Positions 22,728-33,845 of a stretch of DNA of 64,000 nt are shown here, piece after piece. A program made the position numbers and the translations under genes. The stretch comes from Sporodiniella umbellata (lineage: Eukaryota > Mucoromycota > Mucoromycetes > Mucorales > Rhizopodaceae), in NCBI GenBank assembly GCA_025677835.1, contig JAIXMR010000001.1, positions 186,001 through 250,000 of the forward strand, written 5' to 3'. The notes under the pieces were generated by a model, which saw only the letters and a list, made by a program, of their open reading frames with translations, made no database searches and was not told where the DNA came from. Position 1 is the stretch's first letter; the number at the start of each line of letters is the position of its first letter.

Positions 22728-23075
22728 ATGATGGGATCAGAAGCAAGTGCGATACGGTTTACGATTGGTTTATTTGTTTCTTTAGGTAAAATCAAACAAA
22801 CACAAGAATGTTCAAGTGGATTGACATTGATTTATTTCAAAGGTGCTTCTTTTATGGATGCCTTGGGTTTAAATATACTCAAATTGGATCATGTGAAAGA
22901 ATCCGGTAGAGAAAGTCAACGTGGGGATTGTGCTCGACCTTTATGGCATATGGGACTTTACACTTATATCATCAGTCAATTGATTGGAAGTACTATTGCA
23001 TTAAGTAAAGATTAAATAAGGGGGGAAAGGGGGGGATAAAAGAAGAGGGAGAGAGAGAGAGAGGGGGGGGGAAAC

Positions 23076-23108
<33 letters not shown>

Positions 23109-24371
23109 TGATTTTTTATCCTTCTTTCTAGACTATCTAAAGACACAATGGGTTGCCCCTCTTGGGAGTGTGGCTTTGATATTCAATTTTATATTTGCAA
23201 AGATTTTGGTGGGCACAAAGATTACTCGAAAAGATGTATTGGGTACCTGTGTGGTGGTAGGCTCTGTGATTTGGATTGTTGTCTTTGGTGGGATGTATAA
23301 TGGACAAGATCGTAAAGAAAGAGAACAGAGTGATGGGTGCCCTATTGACTTTTTGTTCTATAGCGGAAGATACGATTTCTCTGGAAAACTTAAAAGTGTT
23401 GTTTATCAGACCTCTGTTTATCATCTACTTTAGTGCACTGAACATCCTTACGTTTGGTGGTCTGTTTGTATCGATCTGGTCTAGTTGGGAAATCGATGAA
23501 AAGTCAAGGCGTGGGCTGAAAAGGAACTTGTTTATCAACATAGATCAAAAAAAGATGAAGCATGTGGTTGGACTGATGTTTAGTATTGAAGGGGGTCTTT
23601 TGGCAAGTGAGACTTTACTGTTGGCAAAGAGTGGGTAATGATTTAGACTCGTTTTTTTTTTTTTTGGGGGTGTCCCTAAAAGCTTCAATGTAGCGTCAAA
23701 CTATTCACACTCTCACTTCAATCCAAAGTCAATCAATTTGACGATAACGCAAGCCGATTGATTCTGGTAGCTCTTGTGATTACAGCCATTATGCAGGTTA
23801 GAATGTAAAAACCAAAACCAAAACCAAAAAAAAAAAAAAAAAAAAAAAAAATAGGGTTTGTTTGTTTGTTTCTAAAACGGCTGGGTAGGTGTACTGTTTG
23901 AATACAGCGCTTAAACTGTATTCATCGGTAGTGGTTGTGCCAGTGTTCTATGGCACATATACGGCGGTTGGGTTAGTCAATACGATTATCTATTTGGACG
24001 AGATCAGCAACTATCCTCCATGGGCTATTGTGTTGGTCTTTGTGGGGATTGCTGTTTTGATTTATGGCGTGGCTTTACTGAGTTCAAAGTCGGAGCCAAT
24101 GGATTTGCCAGAGGAAGAAGAACTTCAGGAGATCACAAGCGACCATTGGCTTGCAGAGAAAATCGAGGATTCTAAGGCGGTGGAGGAGATGATGAGTGAA
24201 GGCAGTGGAAGTAGTGGGAACGCATCGCTTGAGAAGGCACAGGATAGACAAGGTGTGTACTTGTGGATGAAAGTCAAAGAGGATTGGAAAAGGCTGTTGG
24301 GCAAACGAGAGATGGATACGTTTATCAGTCTACATAGTCTGACCGACCCTAGTTCATTCAAGCAAAAATAA
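22728..24371 (+). CDS. NIPA-type (DUF803) magnesium transporter
   Basis: Six exons: 22728-22785, 22843-23004, 23132-23311, 23364-23634, 23694-23796, 23889-24371 (418 aa). Spliced segments follow the NIPA fold, including WVAPLGSVALIFNFIFAKIL, GTCVVVGSVIWIVVFGGMYN, RPLFIIYFSALNILTFGG, SGVKLFTLSL ... ITAIMQVYCLN, VVPVFYGTYTAVGLVNTIIY, WAIVLVFVGIAVLIYGVALL; roughly nine membrane segments can be counted. The 52 nt intron at 23312-23363 lies inside what otherwise looks like an open frame, but removing it restores QDPEDTISLENLKVLFIRP, typical of fungal members. The family transports Mg2+ at plasma or endosomal membranes; substrate here is inferred. The C-terminal ~95 residues are hydrophilic and acidic. 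The second ATG directly follows the first, so the start could be one residue later. Confidence 0.88.
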
Positions 24372-24473
24372 CCACCATGAAGAATAAATAGAGGGATAAA
24401 AAAAAAGATGATGGCATTGGATGGGTTGACTGAGAATTCTTTCTGAGCAGAGATAGCATGTTCTGAGCAGAGC

Positions 24474-24504
<31 letters not shown>

Positions 24505-25172
24505 AATTTCTGTAAAAAGTGACACTGGTGGCAGGCACCCAATTCATCTCTTTCTTGTACCACTTTTTCAAAGTTGGGTAAGGACTTGTCTCTCCCAAGG
24601 GGTGGGCAGCGAACCGTAGAGCGATTCTTGTAGGGCAACTTTGTTGTTTCAGCGTCCTACTGCTTCTTGTCTAGCGTTATGACTCTTTGTCATTGTGCCC
24701 ATGAAGGATGTACAAAAAAAAGTAGGAAAGATTGCTTTTACGTTATTTTTTATGGCATTTTTCTCCTTTTTTTATCTATAAATTTTTTTTTTTTTTTTTT
24801 GAACACAGAAATATACAAGTTGTTCTCTTTGATTTTCCCCTTCTTGTGGTGAAGCCACCCTCTGTTCAAGAGAAAGAGAGAGAAAGAGAGAGAGAGATCG
24901 ACACCGATGACGTCGGCAAGAGTGACGGTTGTGTTTTGCAGGACTGCACAACGCGTTTTAGATAACGGTTTTTGTGATCGAAAGGCATGTTTCTAAAGAA
25001 TGATGCAGGATTCACGTGGAATCCTTTCTGCAGTGAACACGAATCATTCAAAATAAAAAATATTTTTTTTTTTTGGGAACAGATCACACGATCGGTCTGA
25101 GACCATACTCACAGGTCGATCATTCCACTAGGTTTTTATTATTCACCCATATTTTTGAATGGCTTTTCAAAA

Positions 25173-25180
25173 TGTGTGTA

Positions 25181-25212
<32 letters not shown>
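25173..25212. repeat. (GT)n microsatellite
   Basis: Near-perfect tg dinucleotide repeat with two ta interruptions at its left end. Confidence 0.9.
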
Positions 25213-25213
<1 letters not shown>

Positions 25214-25742
25214 TTTTTATAGTTACTCAAAAGTATTGATTGTGAGTTTGAATGTTTCTGGAAATTAAAGTACGGAGGACAATTTAGATTTTTTAATATT
25301 TTCGTTCTTTCAAAAGCCTTGCACAGACAATATAAGCTGTAGGTAACCTTGGAATTGCTTTGACATCATTGTGTCCATCTGATTGTTCCATCCCCCCCTT
25401 TCATGTATGTTTGAAAAAACTGGGGAAAAAACCAAAAAAAAAAAAAAGACAATAGAAAGGGAGGCCCTTGTTTTCCACCACTGCAACCCATGGCTGTGGG
25501 AGGCGCAAACGATTGTTTTGGAAATTCTTTCTATTCTGGAAGATCAAAGCGGGTCCCACCTCTTCCCGTTTCTGTAAAGATAATTAAAAAAGAGATATTA
25601 AAAGAGATAATCATTATTAAAAAAAAAAAAAAAAAAAATTTTTTCCGTGGATCAAAAAGGGCATGACTCTTTCTTTTTTTGCATGAGAAAGATTTAAAAC
25701 AGCGCGACGTTAAATAATTATCCGGGAAGGCGTTCTCGGGTC

Positions 25743-25744
<2 letters not shown>

Positions 25745-25777
<33 letters not shown>
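25745..25777. repeat. (AG)n microsatellite
   Basis: About sixteen uninterrupted ag units. Confidence 0.9.
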
Positions 25778-25782
<5 letters not shown>

Positions 25783-26076
25783 CATGTCCAGCGATTGGGC
25801 GGTAAGAATCGAAAGAGAGAGCGTTGTTTTTTTTTTTTATAGAGAAATCACTCAAGTCTTGTTTGAAGAAAACATGTGAAAACAACAAAAAAGAGTTTAG
25901 TTTGAACTTTAAAATTTATAGAAATTTCATTTGATTGACAAGCAGCTAAATGACAAAAAAGGAAAAAAACAAGATTTCAAAAAAAAAAGAAGTGGAGATG
26001 AAAGACATCTTATTTACAAAAAGGTAAAGAGAGAACAGATATATAGAATTAAGAAAGGAGAGAGAAAAGTGAGCGT

Positions 26077-26280
26077 CTAATAGGGCATAAAATCAGGTGA
26101 GGCATAATAAGAATAAGGTCTTGCGGGAGGCACCCAGTGGGGTTGGGGTATAAAGTGAGGGGAAGGATAATCCATTGGCTTGGCATCTTCTCTGGATTTT
26201 TGACGGATTTTATTCTCACGTTTCTGTTTTCTCCAAATCTTTCGTAACTCTTTAAATTCAGAAGGTTGTCTTTTAGGACC

Positions 26281-26313
<33 letters not shown>

Positions 26314-26924
26314 AATAGAAGGTTGAGTTTTAGAGGAAGGGGTGGTGGAAGGCTTACATGTTTTTGCATAGAGACATGTGCGTTGAGATGATTGAGAGTG
26401 CCATAGGACTTGTTACAGTTTTGAAAGTGACACTTGTAGAGACGTTCGACTTCGTGATACTTTCTGCGTGGGCGTTTCTTCTGCTGTACCCCGGGCAGTG
26501 GCACAAACGAAAAAACCTTGGGAACGCCATGGGTAGTAAACGTGCCATCGCCCAAGAGAACGCCATCGATCACCGAGGTGGGAGGCGAGGGCAACGGGTG
26601 AGAGCGGATAGGCTGGGGCTGCGAAAACATATCTTGTGCGTAGGGCGGCATCATATACATCGAGCCTCCTCGTAACCTAGGCGTCTTGACCGTATCCACT
26701 GAAGGTGACCGGGTCGTGCGTGGATCGCTTGAGGAGAGCATGTGGGACAGCGGAGGTAGTGGGTAATCCATCGCAGCAGCAGCAGCAGCAGCCATCATGG
26801 GATCCATTGGGTATGGCCGGGGTACAGTGCTTGGGGGCGATGGGTAGAATCCATCATAGTAGCTCGCAGGTGAAGAAGATACCTTGGGTGCTGTCATCAA
26901 CGAAGGGGGGCTGTTGGGTTGCAT
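26077..26924 (-). CDS. Single C2H2 zinc-finger transcription factor (Con7-like finger)
   Basis: Two exons on the minus strand, 26924-26358 and 26280-26077 (256 aa). The N-terminal ~140 residues are Pro/Ser/Met-rich with an Ala run (seven residues from a GCA/GCT tract). The finger is YKCHFQNCNKSYGTLNHLN followed by AHVSMQKH, with C-x4-C ... H-x5-H spacing, preceded by basic KKRPRRKYHEVERL. The intron directly after MQKH contains an A/T homopolymer of about 30 nt; splicing gives GPKRQPSEFKELRKIWRKQK, a basic helix that follows this finger in fungal Con7-type proteins. Con7 regulates morphogenesis and conidiation genes in ascomycetes; the role here is unknown. It is the last of five consecutive minus-strand genes. 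Confidence 0.8.
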
Positions 26925-26960
26925 TGGCTAAAGTCACTGTGTTTTTCCTTATCGATGTTG

Positions 26961-26989
26961 ATAATAATAATAATAATAATAATAATAAT
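26961..26989. repeat. (ATA)n trinucleotide microsatellite
   Basis: About ten ataataat units in the leader region just upstream of the C2H2 start (minus strand). Confidence 0.9.
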
Positions 26990-27381
26990 TATTCTTGTTC
27001 CTTTTTTTTTTTTTTTTTTTTTAAATTTTTTTCTAGAAAAAAAAAAAAGAATTTAGAAAAACAAAGGGATTAAAAATGGTGAAATCTTTTATTGTCGCTT
27101 TTTTATAGGGGAGATACGATTTGCCTTTAACCTCTTAAAGTTATTCGCATTACACTTAATATAAAAACTGGCCCAATAAAAAACAGGAAATGGCTTGCAT
27201 TTAACCCATTCTGTCTCGCAGATCTCATTATCTGTGTTACCCCAATTGCCAGAAGATGATGTCGATCCCTCTCTTTTCTATAAATGGCTGGAGGGCATAT
27301 GACGAACAGTGGATTAAAAAGTTTAAATCAAAGCACGGTGGCTCTTGTCCCTCCTTTTACAGTCACTTGCATATAAAAAAA

Positions 27382-27408
27382 AACACACACACACACACAC
27401 ATACACAT
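27382..27408. repeat. (AC)n microsatellite
   Basis: About ten ca units followed by catacaca. Confidence 0.9.
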
Positions 27409-27483
27409 ATAGACTCTCGGCTTCGACCGTGTCAAAAAAAAAAAAAAAAAAAAAAGCTTTTCTATTTCAATGTCCCCCCCCTT

Positions 27484-27514
<31 letters not shown>

Positions 27515-28312
27515 GGCACCAACAGATCTGGATAAGCCTTTCTGTAGGGAAAGTAGGACAGGTTAAACCTTTTTTGCTCTTTTTTGCCATATAAAAAAAC
27601 TTTCTCGAGCGATAAGAGTGGATATGCTTAGGGTGTTTAACGTTGACCATTCGCTCTGATTAGAGTTTTAACTCTAAACGGCTTGTCATACTCGCTTAGC
27701 ACCTCTTCTTTACATGTGGCTCTGTTTGTTAAACAAATACCCTTCTTATCCCCTCTTTTGTTCTTATCGTCCTCTTCAGAACCGGTGAAACCATTGGAAT
27801 CTCTCGGTGACCATGACGCTTTTCGTCCGAGAAAAAGTGTCAAAGTTCACACAAAGCCTTGACACAAAGCCTGGACGTCAATTCCTTATCGTCCAAAGGC
27901 CTCCTCCCCCTTTTGGGTTAAACTAGACTACGCAAACTAAAACTTTGTCCTATGCCAAAAGGTTGTTCCGCACTTCCAAAATGGAGACGATGCTTGGCAT
28001 CTTTGATAGCTCGTCTTGGCCTAACCTACTCCAAAAAAAATAATGGATAATAACAAAAGAAAAAAAAAAAAAAAAAAAAAAAAAAACGTGACTGTCAACG
28101 TGACTGCATCAGGGGCGTGGCTTCGGGGTGTGCTTAGTACGCCCTTTTTTCAACCTCCGAGGAGGTTTAATCAATAGACAGCTGCCTTTTTTGGAAAGCC
28201 TTCACCCGACGCTTAATTTACCAAAAAAAAAAAAAAAAAAAAAAAAGAACCAAAGAACGTGCAAAAACAATACAATGTTTATAAATAGAGATGAAAGGGG
28301 GAGGGGGGTCGC

Positions 28313-28855
28313 TTATTCAACAGCGTTGACTTTGATGGTTTCTGTTACTGTGATTTGACCACGGCGTAACTGGACAAGTTCTACAAAATCCACTGCATAA
28401 GAACCAGGGGTGGTGCCTTTGGGAATCGCCCATTGTTTGGTATAAGTCACATATTTATCTTCTTTGGCAGTAACAGGACTACAAGATAAAAGTCAGTCGA
28501 GGGGTCTCGTGGGCTTTATTTTTACCAGCTCTTGTGTACAATTGCCAGTTTTTCTTCCTTGACATCGCCCGCTCGTTTATGAAAGTTGACGTTGAGCTTC
28601 AATGCTCTCCCGGCAGAGACATGGTCTAGAGAACGTCAGTTTTTTTTTTTTTTTTTTTTTTTTTATTTTTATTTTACCTTTGATCAGAGGTTGCATAGCA
28701 TACTTGACCACCAAAGGCTTGCCAATCTCGATATTGTCTCCGTTCTTGGGTGAGATGATCTTTATAAATTGAAGTTGGGAAAAGATATCAGCCAATGCAG
28801 TCTGAACAAACACCAAACATAAAACAACAGCCAAAATACACTTTCCAGAAAACAT
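28313..28855 (-). CDS. Small secreted protein with Kre9/Knh1-like (Ig-fold-like) segment, function unknown
   Basis: Three exons on the minus strand: 28855-28678, 28625-28526, 28478-28313 (147 aa). The N-terminus MFSGKCILAVVLCLVFVQTA is a clear signal peptide with cleavage likely after ALA. The mature part has FIKIISPKNGDNIEIGKPLV, then a basic Lys/His-rich middle, then KQWAIPKGTTPGSYAVDFVE and TVTETIKVNAVE. The ISP-x-G-x-x-hydrophobic start and the IP-x-G-T-x-PGSY turn resemble Kre9/Knh1-type or Ig-like beta sandwiches in fungal secreted proteins; that is a pattern-level call. There is no GPI-anchor signal or transmembrane tail, so it should be released or wall-associated. The first intron carries a T/A homopolymer of ~24 nt. 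Confidence 0.72.
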
Positions 28856-29172
28856 CTTTTTTAAAAATCGAGTACCAAAAAAAAAAAAAAAAGAAAGAGA
28901 GAAAAGAAAAGATTAAAAAAATAAATAAACTAAAAATAAGATAGAGAGGGGCTACACCAATCTAATTAAAAGCGCTGCCTGTCCTACGGTCTGAATATCA
29001 AACGATAGAAATAGAAAAAAGAAAAGAGTGAAAAGGCAATTGTTTCTCGGGTGCTATCCTTTATTATTTTTTAAAAAAAAAAACCAAAAAAAACCAAAAA
29101 AAAAAATATATATAGAGAGAGAGAGAGAGAGGGATATATAAGATAGGTGGGGTAGAGAGAAGAAACTTGTTT
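28856..29172. other. Short intergenic region
   Basis: Promoter side of the secreted-protein gene. It holds A-runs and a TA/GA compound repeat at 29107-29141. Nothing coding is supported. Confidence 0.6.
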
Positions 29173-30480
29173 TTAAGCTCTATGAAGAATACATTGTTTG
29201 ATGGGGTCCATGGCCTCACCTGAATTCCATTGATGGAGGGTAGAAAAGACAACAAAGAGAATGCTTTGAAAAAGAATGAGGTGAGCGATTGTTTTTTTTT
29301 TTTGGGGGTGGTTTTTTTTTTTTTTTTTTTTCTTTCCTTATATTTTACCAGCCTGTGCCAAAGAGAATCAACAGATAGTTTGCCAAACGACGGGTGGCGG
29401 GCAATTCCAGTGCCTTGAGATGAAATAAGGGTGGAAAGATAAAACAAAGGGGAATACAGAAAAGGGCGCCGATCAAGGACACAAACTTGTCAAGCTTGTC
29501 TTTGGATCCAATGATGCTAATAACCGCACAGAGAAAGACGACAAAGACACGAAAGACATTCTTTTGCCATTTGACGACGGCGTTGTTCTTGCCCGATTTG
29601 GTGGTGAAGAGCCCGTTTTCCATAATACGGATGGCGGGGAACAGCTGTAAGGGGATGGAGAGACAGATGGCGAGAGAGTAGAGGGTCTGGATAGAGGAGA
29701 TCATCGGGTCGCCTGTGGGTAAGTTCAGCAAGATGATCGTTCGTACGTTCTCGCCAAAGGTGATATAAGAAAGAGCCCCGATCACGATAAACAGGCTGGT
29801 GATAGTAATAATGGCTCGGGTGAGCACGTTAGGAAACGCCTTGGGGTTCTTCATCGATTCCGTGATGGGGATTACTAAAGTGTACGGTCAGTTTGGCTTG
29901 TAGGCCATACCACTTACCTAGCCCGATGCCTTCAAACGTAAAGGCAGCGGTGCCGATAAACAGGGGGAAATGCGTAGGATTCCAGAGCTGCACTTCCACC
30001 ATGCCTACCGTCACCAGATGCTTGATGTCATAATAGAACAGGTAGATTAGCCCGACCACGATAAACACATCCGCAATCAACGCAAACACAGATAGCCTCT
30101 GGATTTTGCGGATCATCGCTAAAGGGATGTACGCCAGACTCTGAACCAAGATCAACAGATGCATTGGAATCAACAATCGACACTTTGAAAACGTCAACAC
30201 CAGCGACTGAAGGTTTTCTGCCACAAACACCATATACGTGCACACAAACCCGATCTGGGATAGCGTAATTGCTACCAACACCGCCACTCGCATCCTCTGC
30301 CCATAAAGTACCCCGCCCATATCTCCAAAACTCGCCGGGACCACCAACCGGGTCTGCACCAACAACAGAAACGACCAAAGAGAGATCAATGCCCAGGCAA
30401 TGATCCCTACCGTTGAAAACAATAAACCTCCATTAAAAAACCTGTCATGGTGTTAGATTTTTCCTCCCCCTTGGTAGTAT

Positions 30481-30512
<32 letters not shown>

Positions 30513-31312
30513 GGTTACGCTTTCGGTAAGAACATGATGCCGGTGGTGACAAAAGATTTTAAGAGTAAAAACATGGCTTTTCCAGGTGTTGCTTTTCCTT
30601 GAAGGGTTTGACCTGGTTTGGACCGAGACAAGAGTGGCATGGATTCTCTTGCATGCAGCTGGTTGTATTTTAACGGCACCACCCGTTTCTTGGGTACCGT
30701 GGCCGGTAAGGGAAGCAAGGCTTTGTCTTGTAGACCGCCATAACCATAGGAAGAAGTATGGAGAGGCCCTCGATAGGCGTCCAAACTTCCCTCAGCTTGT
30801 TCGGGCGCTTCCAGACTGGACGCTTGACTCTCGCTATCCGTGCTGCTTTCTTCAGACGAGGCATCACTCAGGTTCTCACCTCCGAAATGACCATACAGGC
30901 AAAGGAACTCTACAAAGCTACTCGTGACAAAATTCGGCATCTTGCCCTGCCTGGCTGCCTTGCATAGCACATGCTGACGTCGAAACCCACCTGGCTGTTT
31001 TAATTGTTGGGCGAGTTCATTCCTCTCGCGTGTGGCAGGAAGTGATATCGACTGTCGACGATTCCTTTTACGTTGCTTGGATTCCACTTGCGCAGTCCAC
31101 TTGTAAATCTCATCCAGAATAGACCCGCCAGGTAAAAGATGATGCGCACTATAAACAGGTATCGAATGACTCGTCGTTGGCTTTTTCTTTTGTCGTTGAT
31201 GTTTCGGACGGACAGGAATAAGAGAAGAGGACGAGGGCGTATACACTAAATGCCGTTTCACCACTTTAGCCACTTGCTCCACAGGTAAATCAATCGTCAC
31301 TGAACGTTCCAT
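29173..31312 (-). CDS. AAAP-family amino-acid transporter, vacuolar AVT3/AVT4-like
   Basis: Four exons on the minus strand: 31312-30519, 30441-29918, 29874-29349, 29263-29173 (644 aa). The first ~245 residues are a hydrophilic N-terminal extension with basic (KQRKRNRRQS) and acidic Ser-rich patches, as in Avt3/Avt4. The transporter core begins with GKAMFLLLKSFVTTGIMFLP (TM1), then FFNGGLLFSTVGIIAWALIS, and about eleven membrane segments follow, including FEGIGLVIPITESM and SLIGALFCIPLCFIFPPLFH. The short last exon gives WNSGEAMDPIKQC and ends at TAA. Avt3/4 export neutral amino acids from the vacuole; substrate here is inferred. The start lies only 146 bp from the stop of the upstream same-strand AroB-AroD gene, and that spacer is mostly poly(T)/poly(A). 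Confidence 0.88.
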
Positions 31313-31426
31313 GCCAACCTCTCCCCAAAAAGAATAAAATAAATAAATAAAAAAAAAAAAGAAAAAATCTGGCCTACACAACCCCTTTATTTGTTTCACC
31401 AAAAAAAAAAAAAAAAAAAAAAAGGA

Positions 31427-31458
<32 letters not shown>

Positions 31459-31463
<5 letters not shown>

Positions 31464-33028
31464 CGATTTCTAATAGCTTTCTAACCCAATGAATCTCTTG
31501 AATCGAAAGTTGACCAGGTGCAGCGACGGTAGGCAAAGCAGGATGAGTGGCTGGTGTCAAGAAACGATTGGCCACCCGCGATAGTTTTCCTTTGGGCCCC
31601 ATATTGATCAAGATGAGCTCTTTTTGACGGGCAGGATCGAGCTGATGACGAAATTGCTCTAGTTGAGCATTATCCAGTGCGTGGAGAGCGAAACCGACGA
31701 GTTTGATGACGCCCGGATGATTGTATTTTTCAAAGAGCTGGTAAGCTTGGTCGTAGATAGGCTTCATCTGTGGCCAGGCCAGTGTACGCTCTGGATCGTG
31801 AAAGGAAGCGATCATCTTGACGGATGGGTAATGGTAGTTGAGCATCATCAAGTCTTCCCTCTTGTTGTCCGAGAGCGTGGTCAGTTCAAGATCGACGTAA
31901 TCGCAACCCCAACGATGGGCCCAGCCAACCAAGTCTGTGTACAGCTGCGTTCGTTTGGGGTCAAAACGACCTGCTTGAGGTACCGTACGGACGGTAAAGA
32001 TGACCGGCAGCGACGTCTTGCGCCGAAGATGCGCTAGCTGCACACCCGTACAGGCAATCCATTCTTTCTGGGTTCCCTGCGTCAACAGATAATCCACCCT
32101 AAACTCGATCGCGTCCGCTCCCTCCAGCCATTGCTCCAAGACCGCTGGCAGCACCCGTGCGTAATCTGAAATCGTCGGCGTCACAAAACTCGTCGGCTGT
32201 GTTGTGCCCACATGGCGGTGGGTGCCAGTCACGGTGTCCATAAACGTCAAAAGGGCATCCGTCTTGGGCTCGTTCTCCAGCAGGACATATTCGTACGAGC
32301 TGCTGTATTCGTCTTTGGAGTCGCTGGAGCCTGCTTGGTATGTCAGATGGACATAGGCCGTACCCTTGTAGCCCGCCGCGTCTCTCAATTGACCCTGGAG
32401 ACTGTCTGGACCGTCCGATTCAAGCGTGTAGCGTTGCTCGAGCCATTCACGGAGCGCAGGAGGACAAGCCAGGCCGCGGTCAAAGGCAAGCACCAGATTC
32501 GAGATACGGCTAGAACATGCTGTCTGCCCTGGCCCGCTCGCTATCGGAGCAGAAGGGAGGTATTTCTGAACAATCTGTAGAATCGGCGCGTCCGGTACGT
32601 CCGTCGCCTTGGCCTCCACCGTCTTGCCAATCTCTGAAAGCAACACGATTCGTTTCTGCGCTCCCTTGTTTTTCTTATCTACCTTTAGATGGGTCATCAC
32701 CCGGTCCAGATCAAGCCGGCCGACCGTCTTGGCATCCAACGACGTCGGTAAACCGTAAAGCGCCAGGCATTGCCTCAGCCGATCCACCACCGCTTCAGAA
32801 CAATAGCCTTCTACACACGACACCTCCGCTTCCCATATCAGTCCAATCGATACACATTCGCCATGAAGCCATTCAGGCGTAAGCACCGCTTCAAGCGCAT
32901 GGCCTAAAGAATGACCAAAGTTAAGCAGCCCTCGAAGTCCACTCTCTCGCTCATCTTCCGTCACCACTTTTGCTTTGAATCTTGCTGAGGCAGAAATCAC
33001 ACTGGCCACAAACTGTTGTTCTTCCTCT

Positions 33029-33066
<38 letters not shown>

Positions 33067-33845
33067 AATAAATGCAAAGCAACCCTCTTTTGTTTTTTTT
33101 TTTTTTTTTTTTACCTGTCGCCTGCTTTTCTCCCAAAATAACAGATTGTATCTTATCTTTTCCCTTCTCAAGCCTTTCAAATTCGAATAGGCTTGAAATG
33201 GCAGCCGTCTAAATAGCGTGAGAGAGAGGGTCTCTCTTTTTTTTTTTTCTTGCTTACCTTGATCACCTCCGCCATGCCATTGGCCAATTCCCGTGCTGGT
33301 AAAGTGCGCAGTACAGCCAGATCCATAAAAATCAAGCGTGGCTGCCAAAACGAGCCGACCAGGTTCTTTCCATGGGGTGTATCGATCGCTGTCTTTCCAC
33401 CGATACTGGAATCCACCATGGCTAAGAGCGTGGTCGGGATCTGTACAAAGGGGACTCCACGCATAAAGGTGGAGGCAGTATAGCCTACCAGATCGCCAAT
33501 CACACCACCGCCCAAGGCGATCAAACACGTATCTCTCGTACATGATTGACTGAGTAAATAGTCTTCTAACGCGGCCTTGGCCTCGCGAGACTTGGAGGCC
33601 TCCCCGGAAGGCAACACGCGCATCATCAACCGTTGACCTTGGCTCATGCGTCGTTCGAAAGCTTCCACCAAACACGGCAGGTAAACCGGGGCTAAGTTCG
33701 TGTCCGTCACAACACAATAATGGGTGGCCGTCACTAAAGATAGCACCGTGCTCGCCACATATTCCGTAAGACCAAAACCAACGTGAATCGCATCCTTTAC
33801 GTTCAATACTGGAATCGTCTCAATAGCGTCGGATACGTAGACCAT
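31459..33845 (-). CDS. Bifunctional 3-dehydroquinate synthase / type I 3-dehydroquinase (AROM-derived AroB-AroD fusion)
   Basis: Three exons on the minus strand: 33845-33258, 33208-33115, 33026-31459 (749 aa). Residues ~5-385 are dehydroquinate synthase of AROM type: [37 protein letters not shown], metal ligands Glu in ANGMAEVIK, His266 (NFGHSLGHA) and His282 (HGECVSIG). A ~115-residue linker has no recognised EPSP-synthase or P-loop shikimate-kinase motif. Residues ~505-745 are type I dehydroquinase: [25 protein letters not shown], His637 in SFHDPE, Schiff-base Lys669 in GVIKLVG, and the closing [17 protein letters not shown]. The protein then stops, with no shikimate dehydrogenase. Full AROM is about 1,550-1,600 aa with five domains (AroB-AroA-AroK-AroD-AroE); this one retains the first and fourth with active-site residues intact. 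Predicted output is 3-dehydroshikimate from DAHP. Start chosen at the first ATG (MVYVSD). Confidence 0.9.

Larger units (their letters stand above)
24372..26076. other. 1.7 kb intergenic region with simple repeats
   Basis: This is convergent space between the NIPA-like and C2H2 genes. It holds T11A22 at 24474-24506, a GT microsatellite at 25173-25212, an A21 run near 25618-25638 and an AG microsatellite at 25745-25777. No domain-bearing ORF was found. Confidence 0.6.
26925..28312. other. 1.4 kb intergenic region crowded with homopolymers
   Basis: Upstream of the C2H2 gene and downstream of the secreted-protein gene. Contains an AAT repeat (26961-26989), T-to-A junction near 27003-27050, a CA repeat (27382-27408), an A22-class run (~27434-27455), C8 then T-rich DNA (27474-27514), and A-runs near 28059-28086 and 28223-28246. 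A pyrimidine-rich stretch is at 27895-27925. No gene is supported. Confidence 0.6.

Noticed and set aside
23170..23433. An uninterrupted 87-codon ORF as a separate small gene
   Set aside because: Its first part is NIPA exon 3; the second part reads through the 52 nt intron 23312-23363 and loses the family motif.
25087..25800. CRISPR-like or transposon terminal repeats among the microsatellites
   Set aside because: Repeats are simple dinucleotides without spacers; no transposase, reverse transcriptase or target-site duplication was found anywhere in the window.
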